Assembly (NCBI GenBank): GCA_015499995.1
Contig: JADNRV010000221.1
Location: forward strand, 1-64,000
Origin: Flammula alnicola
Lineage: Eukaryota > Basidiomycota > Agaricomycetes > Agaricales > Strophariaceae
Direction of reading: 5' to 3'
Length of the DNA stretch: 64,000 nucleotides
Shown here: one piece after another, positions 1-9,927 of the stretch
Layout of the letters: every line of letters begins with the position of its first letter
Position numbering within the stretch: the stretch's first letter is position 1
The notes under the pieces: model-generated
Databases searched by the model: none
Seen by the model: the letters and a program-made list of their open reading frames with translations, nothing else
What the model was told of the DNA's origin: nothing
Position numbers and translations under genes: made by a program

Positions 1-1855
1 ACTTGACCACCAAAGGAGGGAAGCCAAGTTTCCGAAGAATAATCACAAGCGCGTCGTGATTAAGTGAAGGGAAAAACTGAGCGAGGTCAAAGGCGACCAC
101 GCTAGTCTTTAAACCCTTAGCCCAGCCTGCACGCACAATGTGTGTCAGGAAGAGCCCAGCATCCTCAGTGGAGCGCTGACGCACTCCACCCACCTGGTTA
201 GGATGGAAAATATCCAGCCCGACAGCGTCGAACTGAATGCGATTTGAGATCATTTTCTCAATTAATTTACCAACGGTATTCAGGAGGACAATAGGCCTGA
301 ATGCCTTAGGTGCGGAGTAGGATGGCTTATTCGGCTTAGGTATAATTACCGACAGCGAATCCTTAAACACAGATGGCCAATAACCCACACGCATGCAGGC
401 ATTGGCAATCGAGAGTAAGACCTCAATGGAATGAGGGTCGCGACGTACTATCCCCTTCAGGTGGGACCAATTGACATGATCCGGACCCGGAGCGGACAGA
501 CCAGAACACGCAGAGAGAGCCTCTGTGAGTTCCAGCGCAGAAAAACGGACCCACTCCCTGACAGGCAAGGTAGGGAGAGAGTTCAACAAGTCGGCATCAA
601 ACACTCTGTCAGACGCAGAGTTGTAGGTACCGTGTAGCGCGTCCCAAAGGGCGGGCATGTCATTGCAAGGCTCGCCACGATAGTGGAGAGCCTCACAAGG
701 AGGAAGCTTGCGCTGTTGGACCCAGTTCATGAGGTCCCACGGGCGCTTGTTAGCAGACGCGATTTCATGGATCCGTTGATCAAAGAAATCGCGCTTGACA
801 TCTCGGATGGTTTTCCGAAAGGATTTCCAGTCCTCGGGCAGGCGACTGCGCCGGAACGTGTCAAGGGCGTCTGAGCACTCCTGGGTCCACCAGGGCTTAG
901 ATCGCCGGGTAACAAAGGACTCTTTAGCATGGGACTCCCATGCAGAAGAGAAGACCAAAGCCACCGCTTGCGCAGCAGCCTCGATCTGTTCCTCGGAGTT
1001 CAGAGGGGCAGTCGGGTCAATGGCCCGGAGCCCAGAACTGATAGAATTGATGAATGCCGGAACATCATCAGTAGGAAGAGACATCCGAACCGCCCCGTTA
1101 GGGGCGGGAGAGATGTCCAGTGTGATCGAGATCGGAATATGATCCGATTTGAGTTGAATGTCCGGGCATCGGACAACAGTACCGTCAATCACCTGGTTGG
1201 GTGGGACGAAAGCGAGATCAATCACCGTTTTGCGCTTGGTGGGATCTCTTGGTATGTGTGTGGGCCCTGGGTTGCCAAAGGCAGCCAGTTCAAGCCCAAG
1301 AATAGCAGCGGACTGCTGCAGTGAGACAGCGCATCCCTCCCGACCACTGTGACCTTCGTCCCAGTCCTCGGAGTGTGCGTTAAAGTCCCCGCCCATGAAA
1401 TGAAAGCGAGGAAGTGCAGTGTCGTGGGCCTTGAGCCAATTAATGGCCCCATGGTCCGCGTCAGAGTAGACGTTCATCAAAAAGAAGGTCTCGGCACTTG
1501 TTGAGAGTGACAGGACCTGTATATCGGGGTGATCGATCACATCCCTTCGTATAGACGGACGATACCGGGCCAACCTAGTCAAAACGTAGGTCATAACCCG
1601 GGGTCGCTCATCAGCAGTAGTGGGCGCACGGACCATTGCCAGCCAATCTGGGTGGTTCGGTGCGCCTATGACATCCTCGCCCTTTCTGGTTTTAGCAGAC
1701 GGGGCGGTCCTTATGTGTCGCCAAGGGGGTTCTTGAACGAATATAATATCATATATGTTGTTACATGTAGATAGAATTACATCCAGGGACATCCCGTCCC
1801 TGGCCACGTTCCAACTCAGCACCTGCACCTCATCCAGCATGGGTTGTACTGGCAT
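1..1855 (-). CDS. LINE ORF2, N-terminal 618 codons (endonuclease and start of RT), partial
   Basis: This is the first 618 codons of a protein matching the complete ORF2 of copy 2 nearly residue for residue. It contains the whole APE-type endonuclease, which nicks target DNA to prime reverse transcription, with the SDH motif near residues 237-239, and it runs into the RT domain before leaving the window. The start codon overlaps the ORF1 stop by one base (TAATG at 1853-1857), suggesting translation by termination-reinitiation. I saw no stop or frameshift in the aligned part. Whether the protein is complete cannot be told from this window. Confidence 0.85.
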   Translation of the reverse strand, partial: MPVQPMLDEVQVLSWNVARDGMSLDVILSTCNNIYDIIFVQEPPWRHIRTAPSAKTRKGEDVIGAPNHPDWLAMVRAPTTADERPRVMTYVLTRLARYRPSIRRDVIDHPDIQVLSLSTSAETFFLMNVYSDADHGAINWLKAHDTALPRFHFMGGDFNAHSEDWDEGHSGREGCAVSLQQSAAILGLELAAFGNPGPTHIPRDPTKRKTVIDLAFVPPNQVIDGTVVRCPDIQLKSDHIPISITLDISPAPNGAVRMSLPTDDVPAFINSISSGLRAIDPTAPLNSEEQIEAAAQAVALVFSSAWESHAKESFVTRRSKPWWTQECSDALDTFRRSRLPEDWKSFRKTIRDVKRDFFDQRIHEIASANKRPWDLMNWVQQRKLPPCEALHYRGEPCNDMPALWDALHGTYNSASDRVFDADLLNSLPTLPVREWVRFSALELTEALSACSGLSAPGPDHVNWSHLKGIVRRDPHSIEVLLSIANACMRVGYWPSVFKDSLSVIIPKPNKPSYSAPKAFRPIVLLNTVGKLIEKMISNRIQFDAVGLDIFHPNQVGGVRQRSTEDAGLFLTHIVRAGWAKGLKTSVVAFDLAQFFPSLNHDALVIILRKLGFPPLVVK

Positions 1856-2793
1856 TAAGCTACGTTATGTGAGCGATGGGTGGGACGACGATTTAACCAA
1901 AAATCACGTACCTCAGCATATTTAGCCTCGATCCAAGGTCGGTCGAAGCGGTGACGCCAGAACGAGCAATGGCTCGAAGTGGCCCAATGATCCTTGCGGC
2001 ACGAAGGGCACCGCGCGGTGTGGGGGCAGTCCGTACCAAGCGGAGTGCCTTTGGTCAGGGGCTTAGCCTCCGGGTGAGGTTTGCAGCACGAGGCGGCGAT
2101 GCGATGCACCTCCACCTCGTGTGGGCCAGAGCAGCGCGCACAGATAGGCTGGCGCGCCTTGCAAGAATTCCTCGGGTGGCCCCACCTCCAGCATCGAGTG
2201 CAGAGGGGGACTCCGGAGCTAACAGTGGTTGGGCGAATGAGAATCACCCTTCCACGGAACATGAAGGTCTTGTTGATAAGACGCTTCGCGCGTTGACCCG
2301 ATTGTGAGTCGTAGATTTCGAAGAAGGCATGAGCTGTGGAGCTCGCCTTCGAGTTGCGGATGACGCGAGGGGGGCCCGCGAGCATGATATCCATGGACAG
2401 AGGAGAGGCGAGCATCGCCATCTTCACCTCCGTCGCATTGGTGGGGGTCCTAGTGTTGTAATCACTGAACGCAGGTAGATCGAGAGCCTTGAGATAAGAC
2501 TTCGAGGTGGGGAGGATAGAGGTACTCACCACCACGGATTCAGTAGGAGGCTTGGTAGAAGTCTTCTCGGCCGTGATAGGGGGCAATGTCTCAGGACTAG
2601 CAGTGTCACTGGTGGCAGGTGAAACCAGAAGTGGGGCTTGAGGAGCGGGAGCCTCTCTGTTCCGAAGAATAGCAAGGCATATATTATCCAATGCATTGTA
2701 TTCAGGAGTACAGAGTGGAACGCATCCGAGCGCAGTGAACTTGGTGTTCAGGAACTGTGTCGCCTTCCGAAGATCAAAGACGATGTTGTGCAA
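1..2793 (-). mobile_element. LINE retrotransposon, copy 1 (left part cut by window edge)
   Basis: The segment aligns without net indel to 7391-9900 of the second LINE copy (offset 7390), covering the first half of ORF2 and much of ORF1. Its 3' half lies outside the window. Unlike copy 2 it keeps the N-terminal part of ORF1. The exact 5' boundary cannot be placed because copy 2 is truncated at the position equivalent to about 2510. Architecture (gag-like ORF1 with zinc knuckles, then an ORF2 with APE endonuclease, reverse transcriptase and RNase H) fits the fungal Tad1 clade; clade assignment is inference. Confidence 0.9.
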
Positions 2794-3044
2794 TGGCTGA
2801 CCACCATTCAGAATGCTAGGGATTTGATTCTCCCAGGGCGCCTATATGACAAAAGAATGATAAGCGAGCTTATGAAGAGATAAACAACATGTACTATAAA
2901 ACGAAGGCAACGGAGAGCTTCTTTCCAAAGCTCGCCAGGCTCGTTAACCTTGTCTTGACGACTAGGATGAGTATGGTGCAAGATACGCTGAGTCTCAAGA
3001 TCAGCATCGGCAAAAGAAGGGTTGAGTTCAGGGATAGATGACAT
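1855..3044 (-). CDS. LINE ORF1 (gag-like, three zinc knuckles) with a possible spliced 5' exon
   Basis: The open frame 2841-1855 encodes an RNA-binding gag-like protein. Its C-terminal third has a C-x2-C-x4-H-x4-C knuckle (CTRCWRWGHPRNSC), then CARCSGPH and a third Cys/His cluster, as in ORF1 proteins of Tad/I-type LINEs. The frame has no ATG at its 5' end. A 53-bp intron (2894-2842, GTACAT...TATAG) would join it in frame to a 50-codon exon starting at ATG 3044-3042, giving about 378 residues. That upstream exon could be part of the LINE or a host exon captured at the insertion site. Only a cDNA would settle the start. Confidence 0.75.
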
Positions 3045-3437
3045 AGTGACAGAAAGGACACTGGGTGCCAAGCAGGGATGCTGAAGCGGGTTGAAACGCT
3101 GCGTCCTCGCGAGCTTTTATAGTGTACTTGGACCTAGGGTTAAAACTCTCAAGCCCAAGCGATCTGTAAAACACGTTAAAACTTTAGCCACACGGCAGAG
3201 TAAAATTGCTGTCGAGGCAGCTGCTTGACCGAGAAAACCTCAGTCGATCTTATCTGTATCGATGTGCGTCACTATGTCCTCAATTCTTAAATGAAACGAT
3301 TTCCGCGTTCTATTAATAGATGTGTAATGATTTGCAATCAGTGCCTCATAAGAGCGCCAATCAATCGTTACTATTCTGGGAAATAGGGTCACTTCAACTT
3401 TGATGAAGAATCTACAAGCAAGCGAGGAAACACTACA

Positions 3438-4169
3438 CTACGCTAAGTAACGAACGAGATGGGTAGGAACTCTACGGCTATGTCTAGGTTTAGGAGCAAG
3501 CTGTAACTGAAGGTCGCGGAATGCACAAATGTGCATACCAACTAAGTAACAGACTACGCGTTTATCCTCAATGTGCTGGATAACCTTGTCTACACCTTCG
3601 CTAGCGAGTTTCCAGGCCAGGTGAGCAGTCTAGGAGTTACCCATAAAAGTTAAAAAGCGAATGACATATAAGCAATGATAAAGCGTACAGTATTGGACTG
3701 CGGATAGGCAGGGAGAGTGGGAGAACGCATAAGCGCGTACATCTTGCTGGCCATCTCGCCACCAAAATGCTCGCGTGGAGTACCGATTAAATGGAACCAA
3801 AGCCCGTTGAGAACACAGTAGAATCCAGTGGATTCCTGTCTGTGGACGGTACCCTCGGGGACAGCGTCGTGGTAGTCCAACTAAGCAAAGTAAGATAAGA
3901 AATGATGATGTGAATGTGGAGATAAATAATGAGCAACGCACGAAAGCCTGCGTGAACGCGGTAAACTCTGGAATAGGATACTTGTCTTGAAGGCGAATTT
4001 GAGCAGTGTCAAGGTTGTGAGTGGCGTTGAAAAGAGCGGTAAACCTCGCCTCCTTGATAGCGACTTGTTCCTCGGGAGTAGTATGGGAACGACCATCCCA
4101 TATGTCACGGAGGTTTTGATTATAAGCCGGAGGGGTGCTAGACACATCTACTTGGTTGTTAGAAGCCAT
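3438..4169 (-). CDS. unknown host-type protein, three exons, 203 aa
   Basis: Three in-frame exons can be assembled: 4169-3942, 3880-3689 and 3629-3438. They are separated by introns of 61 and 59 bp with GTGCGT and GTACGC donors and TTAG and CTAG acceptors. Exon lengths (228, 192, 192 nt) are all multiples of three and the model ends at TAG 3440-3438. The protein is basic at its C-terminus (APKPRHSRR) and has no signal peptide or membrane segment I can see. I do not recognise the family. It lies upstream of the spliced LINE ORF1 on the same strand, so it may belong to a repeat-associated gene set rather than a core host gene. Confidence 0.6.
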
Positions 4170-4807
4170 GGGGAGCTCTAGGATCCAATGTCTGGGTTTT
4201 ATATTGAAAAGGAGAGGGCGTAAAAATTGATTCCGGGCAACCGATCACGGTATGCTACTTTCTAGGACGAACCGCACATAGTGACCGATCTCTAGTATGG
4301 ACTTGGAACAACTGGGACAGTTGATTTTAAGTTGGGGGGAGAGGTACAGGGTGCACGCACGCAGAACGACCAGCTGATGCATAAGAGTGTCTATGTGTAC
4401 CACGAAATTTTGCGATTTGACTACAGATTTTACATCATAAACTTAGTCAAGTAAGGCTATAAAGTCTTAAGGAACACTTAAAAGATAGTCGCAGAGACTT
4501 ATAGCAATATAAGGAGATTCTGTAGACCCTCCTTGAAGTGAAACCTAGTGATCAGACTATAAGTCAAACAACAAAATAAGGGTTTTACATTAACAAAGAA
4601 ATATAAAGACATCCACTAGCTAAGCTACAAAAAAGATAGACCCTTAAAACTATCTAAGAAAGCGAAGCTAGTACACTACAAAGATGCCAAAAATGTAACA
4701 AAACATTGGGCTGTATACTACAGAATGACCAAGACCCAAGACAAGACAAGATAAGCGACTATATGACTATAGAATAGAAGTCAGTATTGGTTAAAATAAG
4801 AAAGAAA
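4170..4807. other. no gene seen
   Basis: AT-rich sequence between the 203-aa gene and the LINE target site. No ORF with coding character on either strand. It is the downstream continuation of the multi-exon gene at 9928-12040 once the LINE is removed. Confidence 0.5.
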
Positions 4808-4816
4808 GGATAAGGT

Positions 4817-4823
<7 letters not shown>
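4808..4823. repeat. target-site duplication of LINE copy 2 (3' side)
   Basis: The 16-base string GGATAAGGTGGGACTT occurs here next to the poly(T) run and again at 9899-9914 at the other end of the element. The first two G could be microhomology with the LINE, so the duplication is 14-16 bp. This length is typical of target-primed reverse transcription. Confidence 0.9.
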
Positions 4824-4859
<36 letters not shown>

Positions 4860-5363
4860 TCAACAATTTTATACCGGTGCGCGACAGCAGTCCGGTCTCT
4901 AACTAATACAAACGGAGGCGGTATACTACGCAAGTAAAAGAAAGAAATTAGCTCGACGGCGCAGCCGCCTGAAACCCAGATAGGTAGTCTCGCAACTACA
5001 GATTGTCCGACGTTGCGGCGTTGTTAACGCTACCGCACGAACGGCAGATAGGAGTATTGGGATGGGAAGGGGGGTCACCCGAAAGCGAAGAGAGCCTGCC
5101 AGACCCTCCCCGGTTCAACGGTAAAATTAACGTTGTAATAGCTAAGCAGGAGCCGAAGCCCCCACCGCCGTCCACCAAACTGGGTCCTCCGTCAGCGGCG
5201 CATGACACCGGCTCAGAGAGTCGACGCCACCGGCCCTGGAACGACCAGGGCCCTAGGCACTTGCGGAACTTCGCCGCCGCCAAACGGAAACACATCACGG
5301 GTAGTCGAGTAGATTTGACCGCGGCCCACTCCGCGATCAGGATCGCCCCCCTCCCAGAGTCCC

Positions 5364-8300
5364 TCATCCGACTCCAGCTGGGTGCCGGGAGGAGGAGAAC
5401 GCCGTAGGGTGCTCCAACAAATAAGTCGCCAGCTCCGAAACGAGTTTCGGCTTCCGGCGAGTCCAAGGCTGTTTTTTGCACTTGAACATATGATCGCGAG
5501 TCTGAGGATAAACCCCACACTCACAACCGAGGGCCCTAGGGTCATCGATTTTGAACTGCTCGTAGTACGAGCCGATCGGAGCATGATTCGTAATTAAACG
5601 GCACATGCGGGCAAAGAGCGAAACGCTCTGACTGCCGGCTTCAAGCCAAGGTCCCCCGCGAGTGGGACTAGGCTGGACAGGGTCTCCGTTCAACCCTTGC
5701 AGCTCCATAAAGTTGGAGCCAAGCAGAAATGGCTGATCGGAAACTCTTTGTTTCCAATCTGCGCGTGCCGATTTGTCCACAAAATCGCGGACATACTGGA
5801 GAGAGAGTTTGGTGGTAGGGACGACGGCGACGCCGCGCATACCAGCAACGAGATCGTGTGCTTCGTTTTGAATGCCCCACTCCTTGTCGGAGGGAGACTC
5901 GATAAAAGTAACCTTGTGGTCAGGCGAGCGTCTGAACCACGGCTCAAGTAAACGACACACCATCAGTGATTGAGACTGAAAGGAGTGTGGAGAGGGATCC
6001 ACTGAGAGGCGCGCGGCATGCATCGCATCAGTGAAAATAGTAACGCGTTTGACATCCCCAAAGCCAACGGCATTGGAGATGGCTACGCGAATAGCAAAGA
6101 GCTCTGCATCCGTAGATGAGGCCCTCCTGGCAGCATGACACCCAGAATAAACCTGTGCGCCCTGCCGTTTGATAACGACGCCAGTGGCGGCTTGCCACCC
6201 CGGAGGGCAGGAGCCGTCGACACCAGCGTACGTAGCGTCTGGATCGTCCTCGAGAGACTCGAGAGACGCATCCAGGATAAGCTTCCAAGCCGCTTCAGGA
6301 TCTTCGGACCTGCTAAAGCGTGGCTTGGAAAGCCATTTGAACCGATCGGCATACCGATCGAGGAGTCGATAACCCGGACGAGCCTCAGGAGCAAAAGGCT
6401 CCGTATACTCAACAGGGACACTGGAGTAATTTACGTTATCCATAAGAGCACCCGTCACCTTGCAGCGATGGGCGGCAGGCATGTGTTCAACTGACATAGG
6501 ATGGGGGGTTGCGCGCTTAAGTGATGACCCAGCCATGAATGACCGAATCGGATGGGTGTCCGAGAGAGTGGCAACCCGCACCGTAGAGCGGTCGCGCAAT
6601 CTCTCGAGAAGTATAGGGATGGGTAGGAGGCCCGCAAGGGCCTCCACCCCTCCCAAGGGCGAAGTACGGAATGCACCCGTAATCCAAAGAGCAGCCTTAC
6701 GCTGTACCTGCGTAAGCTGTTTAATGAGGCCCTTGTTACGGGCACCCTTGAAAAACCACATGCGATACCCATACGTGAATATGGGGACCACACAGGTGCG
6801 GTACAGGAGTCGCTTCTGCATAGGCAGAAGCCCCCGAGTAGAGGAGCCAAGCATCTTCATCGAGACAACCGATGTAAAACCCTTGGTGGAGTAATAGCGC
6901 ACATGCTCATTAAAGGTGAGCTTGCGATCGAAGTAGAAGCCCAGGTAACGCCAAAACGGCTTGGGCTTGAGGTAATTAGCACGATCTCTGGTGTAGGGTG
7001 CATACCCGAGATCAATGCTAGGATTATAATAAGCATGAGACCGATCGAAATGATAGATCTCAGACTTGTCGTGTTCGAGCGCCAAAGCAAATGCCTTGAA
7101 CAGCTCGAAGATAACAGCGTATGCCTTCTTAAGCATCGCAATATTATGATCCAGCCACTCATCTTGCACGATGAGTGTGCCATCATCAACATACGAGAGG
7201 AGGTCAACCCTCAACCCAAGGTCGAGGCACCGCTTCTCGAAAAGGCGCATAATAGGCGCCAGGTAGATAGCCGACAAGACAGGGGACAAGGCCGATCCCT
7301 GGCCCACCCCCACGTCCGCCTGTAGCGGGTCTGACAAGAAGGAGTTCCACGCATACCGCGTCTTCCTCTCTACCAGATAAGATGCGAAAAACTTGACCAC
7401 CAAAGGAGGGAAGCCAAGTTTCCGTAGGATAATCACAAGCGCGTCGTGATTAAGTGAAGGGAAAAACTGAGCGAGGTCAAAGGCGACCACGCTAGTCTTT
7501 AAACCCTTAGCCCAGCCTGCGCGCACAATGTGTGTCAGGAAGAGCCCAGCATCCTCAGTGGAGCGCTGACGCACTCCACCCACCTGGTTAGGATGGAAAA
7601 TATCCAGCCCGACAGCGTCGAACTGAATGCGATTCGAGATCATTTTCTCAATTAATTTACCAACGGTATTCAGGAGGACAATAGGCCTGAATGCCTTAGG
7701 TGCAGAGTAGGACGGCTTATTCGGTTTGGGGATAATCACCGAGAGCGAATCCTTAAATACAGATGGCCAATAACCCACACGCATGCAGGCATTAGCAATC
7801 GAAAGGAGAACCTCAATGGAGTGAGGGTCGCGACGTACTATCCCCTTCAGGTGGGACCAATTGACATGATCCGGACCCGGAGCGGACAGACCAGAACACG
7901 CAGAGAGAGCCTCTGTGAGTTCCAGCGCGGAGAAGCGAACCCACTCCCTAACTGGCAGGGTAGGGAGAGAGTTCAATAAATTAGCATCAAACACTCTGTC
8001 AGAGGCAGAGTTGTAGGTGCCGTGGAGCGCGTCCCAGAGGGCAGGCATGTCGTTGCAAGGCTCGCCACGATAATGGAGAGCCTCACAAGGAGGAAGCTTG
8101 CGCTGCTGGACCCAATTCATGAGGTCCCACGGGCGCTTGTTAGCAGACGCGATTTCATGGATCCGTTGATCAAAGAACTCGCGCTTGACATCTCGGATGA
8201 TCTTCCGAAAGGATTTCCAGTCCTCGGGCAGGCGACTGCGCCGGAACGTGTCAAGGGCGTCTGAGCACTCCTGGGTCCACCAGGGCTTAGATCGCCGGGT

Positions 8301-9245
8301 AACAAAGGACTCTTTAGCATGGGACTCCCATGCAGAAGAGAAGACCAAGGCCACCGCTTGCGCAGCAGCCTCGATCTGTTCCTCGGAGTTCAGAGGGGCA
8401 GTCGGGTCAATGGCCCGGAGCCCAGAACTGATAGAATTGATGAATGCCGGAACATCATCAGTAGGAAGAGACATCCGAACCGCCCCGTTAGGGGCGGGAG
8501 AGATGTCCAGTGTAATCGAGATCGGAATATGATCCGATTTGAGTTGAATGTCCGGGCATCGGACAACAGTACCGTCAATCACCTGGTTAGGTGGGACGAA
8601 AGCGAGATCGATCACCGTTTTGCGCTTGGTGGGATCTCTTGGTATGTGCGTGGGCCCTGGGTTGCCAAAGGCAGCCAGTTCAAGCCCAAGAATAGCAGCG
8701 GATTGCTGCAGTGAGAGAGCGCATCCCTCCCGACCACTGTGACCTTCGTCCCAGTCCTCGGAGTGTGCGTTAAAGTCCCTGCCCATGAAGTGGAAGCGGG
8801 GAAGTGCAGTGTCGTGGGCCTTGAGCCAATTAATGGCCCCATGGTCCGCGTCAGAATAGACGTTCATCAAAAAGAAGGTCTCGGCACTTGTTGAGAGTGA
8901 CAGGACCTGTATATCGGGGTGATCGATCACATCCCTTCGTATAGACGGACGATACCGGGCTAGCCTAGTCGAAACATAGGTCATGACCCGGGGTCGCTCA
9001 TCAGCGGTAGTGGGCGCACGGACCATTGCCAGCCAATCTGGGTGGTTCGGTGCGCCTATGACATCCTCGCCCTTTCTGGTTTTAGCAGACGGGGCGGTCC
9101 TTATGTGTCGCCAAGGGGGTTCTTGAACGAAGATAATATCATATATGTTACAACACGTAGATAGAATTACATCCAGGGACATCCCGTCCCTGGCCACGTT
9201 CCAACTCAGCACCCGCACCTCATCCAGCATGGGTTGTACTGGCAT
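5364..9245 (-). CDS. LINE ORF2: APE endonuclease, reverse transcriptase, RNase H
   Basis: This 1293-residue ORF is uninterrupted. Residues ~1-245 are an APE-type endonuclease (NVARDG, QEPPW, GRDFNAH at 155-161, SDH at 237-239). Residues ~480-780 are the reverse transcriptase, with catalytic D590 in VAFDLAQFF and the YVDD box at 695-698. Residues ~1003-1135 are RNase H with the expected acidic set D1010, E1048, D1073 and D1131. A C-terminal CxC...H...C knuckle lies at 1241-1256. The protein would nick, prime and copy the element RNA in the nucleus. The start overlaps the ORF1 stop (TAATG). Domain order matches Tad1-like LINEs. The enzyme looks intact. Confidence 0.93.
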   Translation of the reverse strand: MPVQPMLDEVRVLSWNVARDGMSLDVILSTCCNIYDIIFVQEPPWRHIRTAPSAKTRKGEDVIGAPNHPDWLAMVRAPTTADERPRVMTYVSTRLARYRPSIRRDVIDHPDIQVLSLSTSAETFFLMNVYSDADHGAINWLKAHDTALPRFHFMGRDFNAHSEDWDEGHSGREGCALSLQQSAAILGLELAAFGNPGPTHIPRDPTKRKTVIDLAFVPPNQVIDGTVVRCPDIQLKSDHIPISITLDISPAPNGAVRMSLPTDDVPAFINSISSGLRAIDPTAPLNSEEQIEAAAQAVALVFSSAWESHAKESFVTRRSKPWWTQECSDALDTFRRSRLPEDWKSFRKIIRDVKREFFDQRIHEIASANKRPWDLMNWVQQRKLPPCEALHYRGEPCNDMPALWDALHGTYNSASDRVFDANLLNSLPTLPVREWVRFSALELTEALSACSGLSAPGPDHVNWSHLKGIVRRDPHSIEVLLSIANACMRVGYWPSVFKDSLSVIIPKPNKPSYSAPKAFRPIVLLNTVGKLIEKMISNRIQFDAVGLDIFHPNQVGGVRQRSTEDAGLFLTHIVRAGWAKGLKTSVVAFDLAQFFPSLNHDALVIILRKLGFPPLVVKFFASYLVERKTRYAWNSFLSDPLQADVGVGQGSALSPVLSAIYLAPIMRLFEKRCLDLGLRVDLLSYVDDGTLIVQDEWLDHNIAMLKKAYAVIFELFKAFALALEHDKSEIYHFDRSHAYYNPSIDLGYAPYTRDRANYLKPKPFWRYLGFYFDRKLTFNEHVRYYSTKGFTSVVSMKMLGSSTRGLLPMQKRLLYRTCVVPIFTYGYRMWFFKGARNKGLIKQLTQVQRKAALWITGAFRTSPLGGVEALAGLLPIPILLERLRDRSTVRVATLSDTHPIRSFMAGSSLKRATPHPMSVEHMPAAHRCKVTGALMDNVNYSSVPVEYTEPFAPEARPGYRLLDRYADRFKWLSKPRFSRSEDPEAAWKLILDASLESLEDDPDATYAGVDGSCPPGWQAATGVVIKRQGAQVYSGCHAARRASSTDAELFAIRVAISNAVGFGDVKRVTIFTDAMHAARLSVDPSPHSFQSQSLMVCRLLEPWFRRSPDHKVTFIESPSDKEWGIQNEAHDLVAGMRGVAVVPTTKLSLQYVRDFVDKSARADWKQRVSDQPFLLGSNFMELQGLNGDPVQPSPTRGGPWLEAGSQSVSLFARMCRLITNHAPIGSYYEQFKIDDPRALGCECGVYPQTRDHMFKCKKQPWTRRKPKLVSELATYLLEHPTAFSSSRHPAGVG

Positions 9246-9898
9246 TAAGCTACGTTATGTGAGCGATGGGTGGGACGACGATTTAGCCAAAAATCACGTA
9301 CCTCAGCATATTTAGCATCGATCCAGGGTCGGTCGAAGCGGTGACGCCAAAACGAGCAGTGGCTCGAATTGGCCCAATGGTCCTTGCGGCACGAAGGGCA
9401 CCGCGCGGTGTGGGGGCAGTCCGTACCAAGCGGAGTGCCCTTGGTCGGGGGCTTAGCCTCCGGGTGGGGTTTGCAGCACGAGGCGGCGATGCGGTGAACA
9501 TCAGCCTCGTGTGGGCCAGAGCAGCGCGCGCAGATTGGCTGACGTGCTTTGCAGGAGTTCTTCGGGTGGCCCCACCTCCAGCATCGAGTGCAGAGGGGGA
9601 CTCCGGAGCTGACATTGGTTGGGCGAATGAGGATCACCCTTCCACGGAACATGAAGGTCTTGTTGATAAGACGCTTCGCACGTTGACCCGATTGAGAGTC
9701 GTAAATTTCGAAGAAGGCGTGAGCAGTAGAGCTCGCCTTCGAGTTGCGAATGACGCGAGGGGGGCCCGCGAGCATGATGTCCATGGACAAAGGAGAGGCG
9801 AGCATCGCCATCTTCACCTCCGTCGCATTGGTGGGGACCCTAGTGGCATAGTCACTGAAGGCAGGTAGATCGATAGCCTTGAGATAAGACTTCGAGGT
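9245..9898 (-). pseudogene. LINE ORF1, 5'-truncated
   Basis: This is the C-terminal ~218 residues of the gag-like ORF1 with its three zinc-knuckle clusters, nearly identical to copy 1. The N-terminal part was lost at insertion. The open frame continues upstream through the target duplication into the 3' end of the host gene, out of that gene's frame, and has no proper ATG there. Translation would need a non-ATG start or readthrough, so I treat it as a truncated copy. Confidence 0.85.
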
Positions 9899-9927
9899 GG
9901 ATAAGGTGGGACTTACCAGGTCCAAAA

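Larger units (their letters stand above)
4822..9898 (-). mobile_element. LINE retrotransposon, copy 2, 5'-truncated insertion
   Basis: The minus-strand element ends in a poly(A) tail (35 T on the plus strand, 4822-4856), preceded by a 3' UTR (4857-5363), an intact ORF2 and a 5'-truncated ORF1. A 14-16 bp target duplication flanks it (4808-4823 and 9899-9914). It landed just 3' of the stop codon of the multi-exon gene at 9928-12040, in the same orientation. The intact ORF2 and clean tail point to a fairly recent insertion, but loss of the ORF1 N-terminus makes this copy non-autonomous. Confidence 0.93.

Noticed and set aside
795..1324. Plus-strand ORFs of 115-131 codons, repeated at 8185-8714
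   Set aside because: They are antisense shadows of LINE ORF2; they repeat only because the LINE does.
5003..5407. 134-codon plus-strand ORF at the LINE 3' end
   Set aside because: It lies across the LINE 3' UTR and antisense to the ORF2 C-terminus, with no supporting motif.
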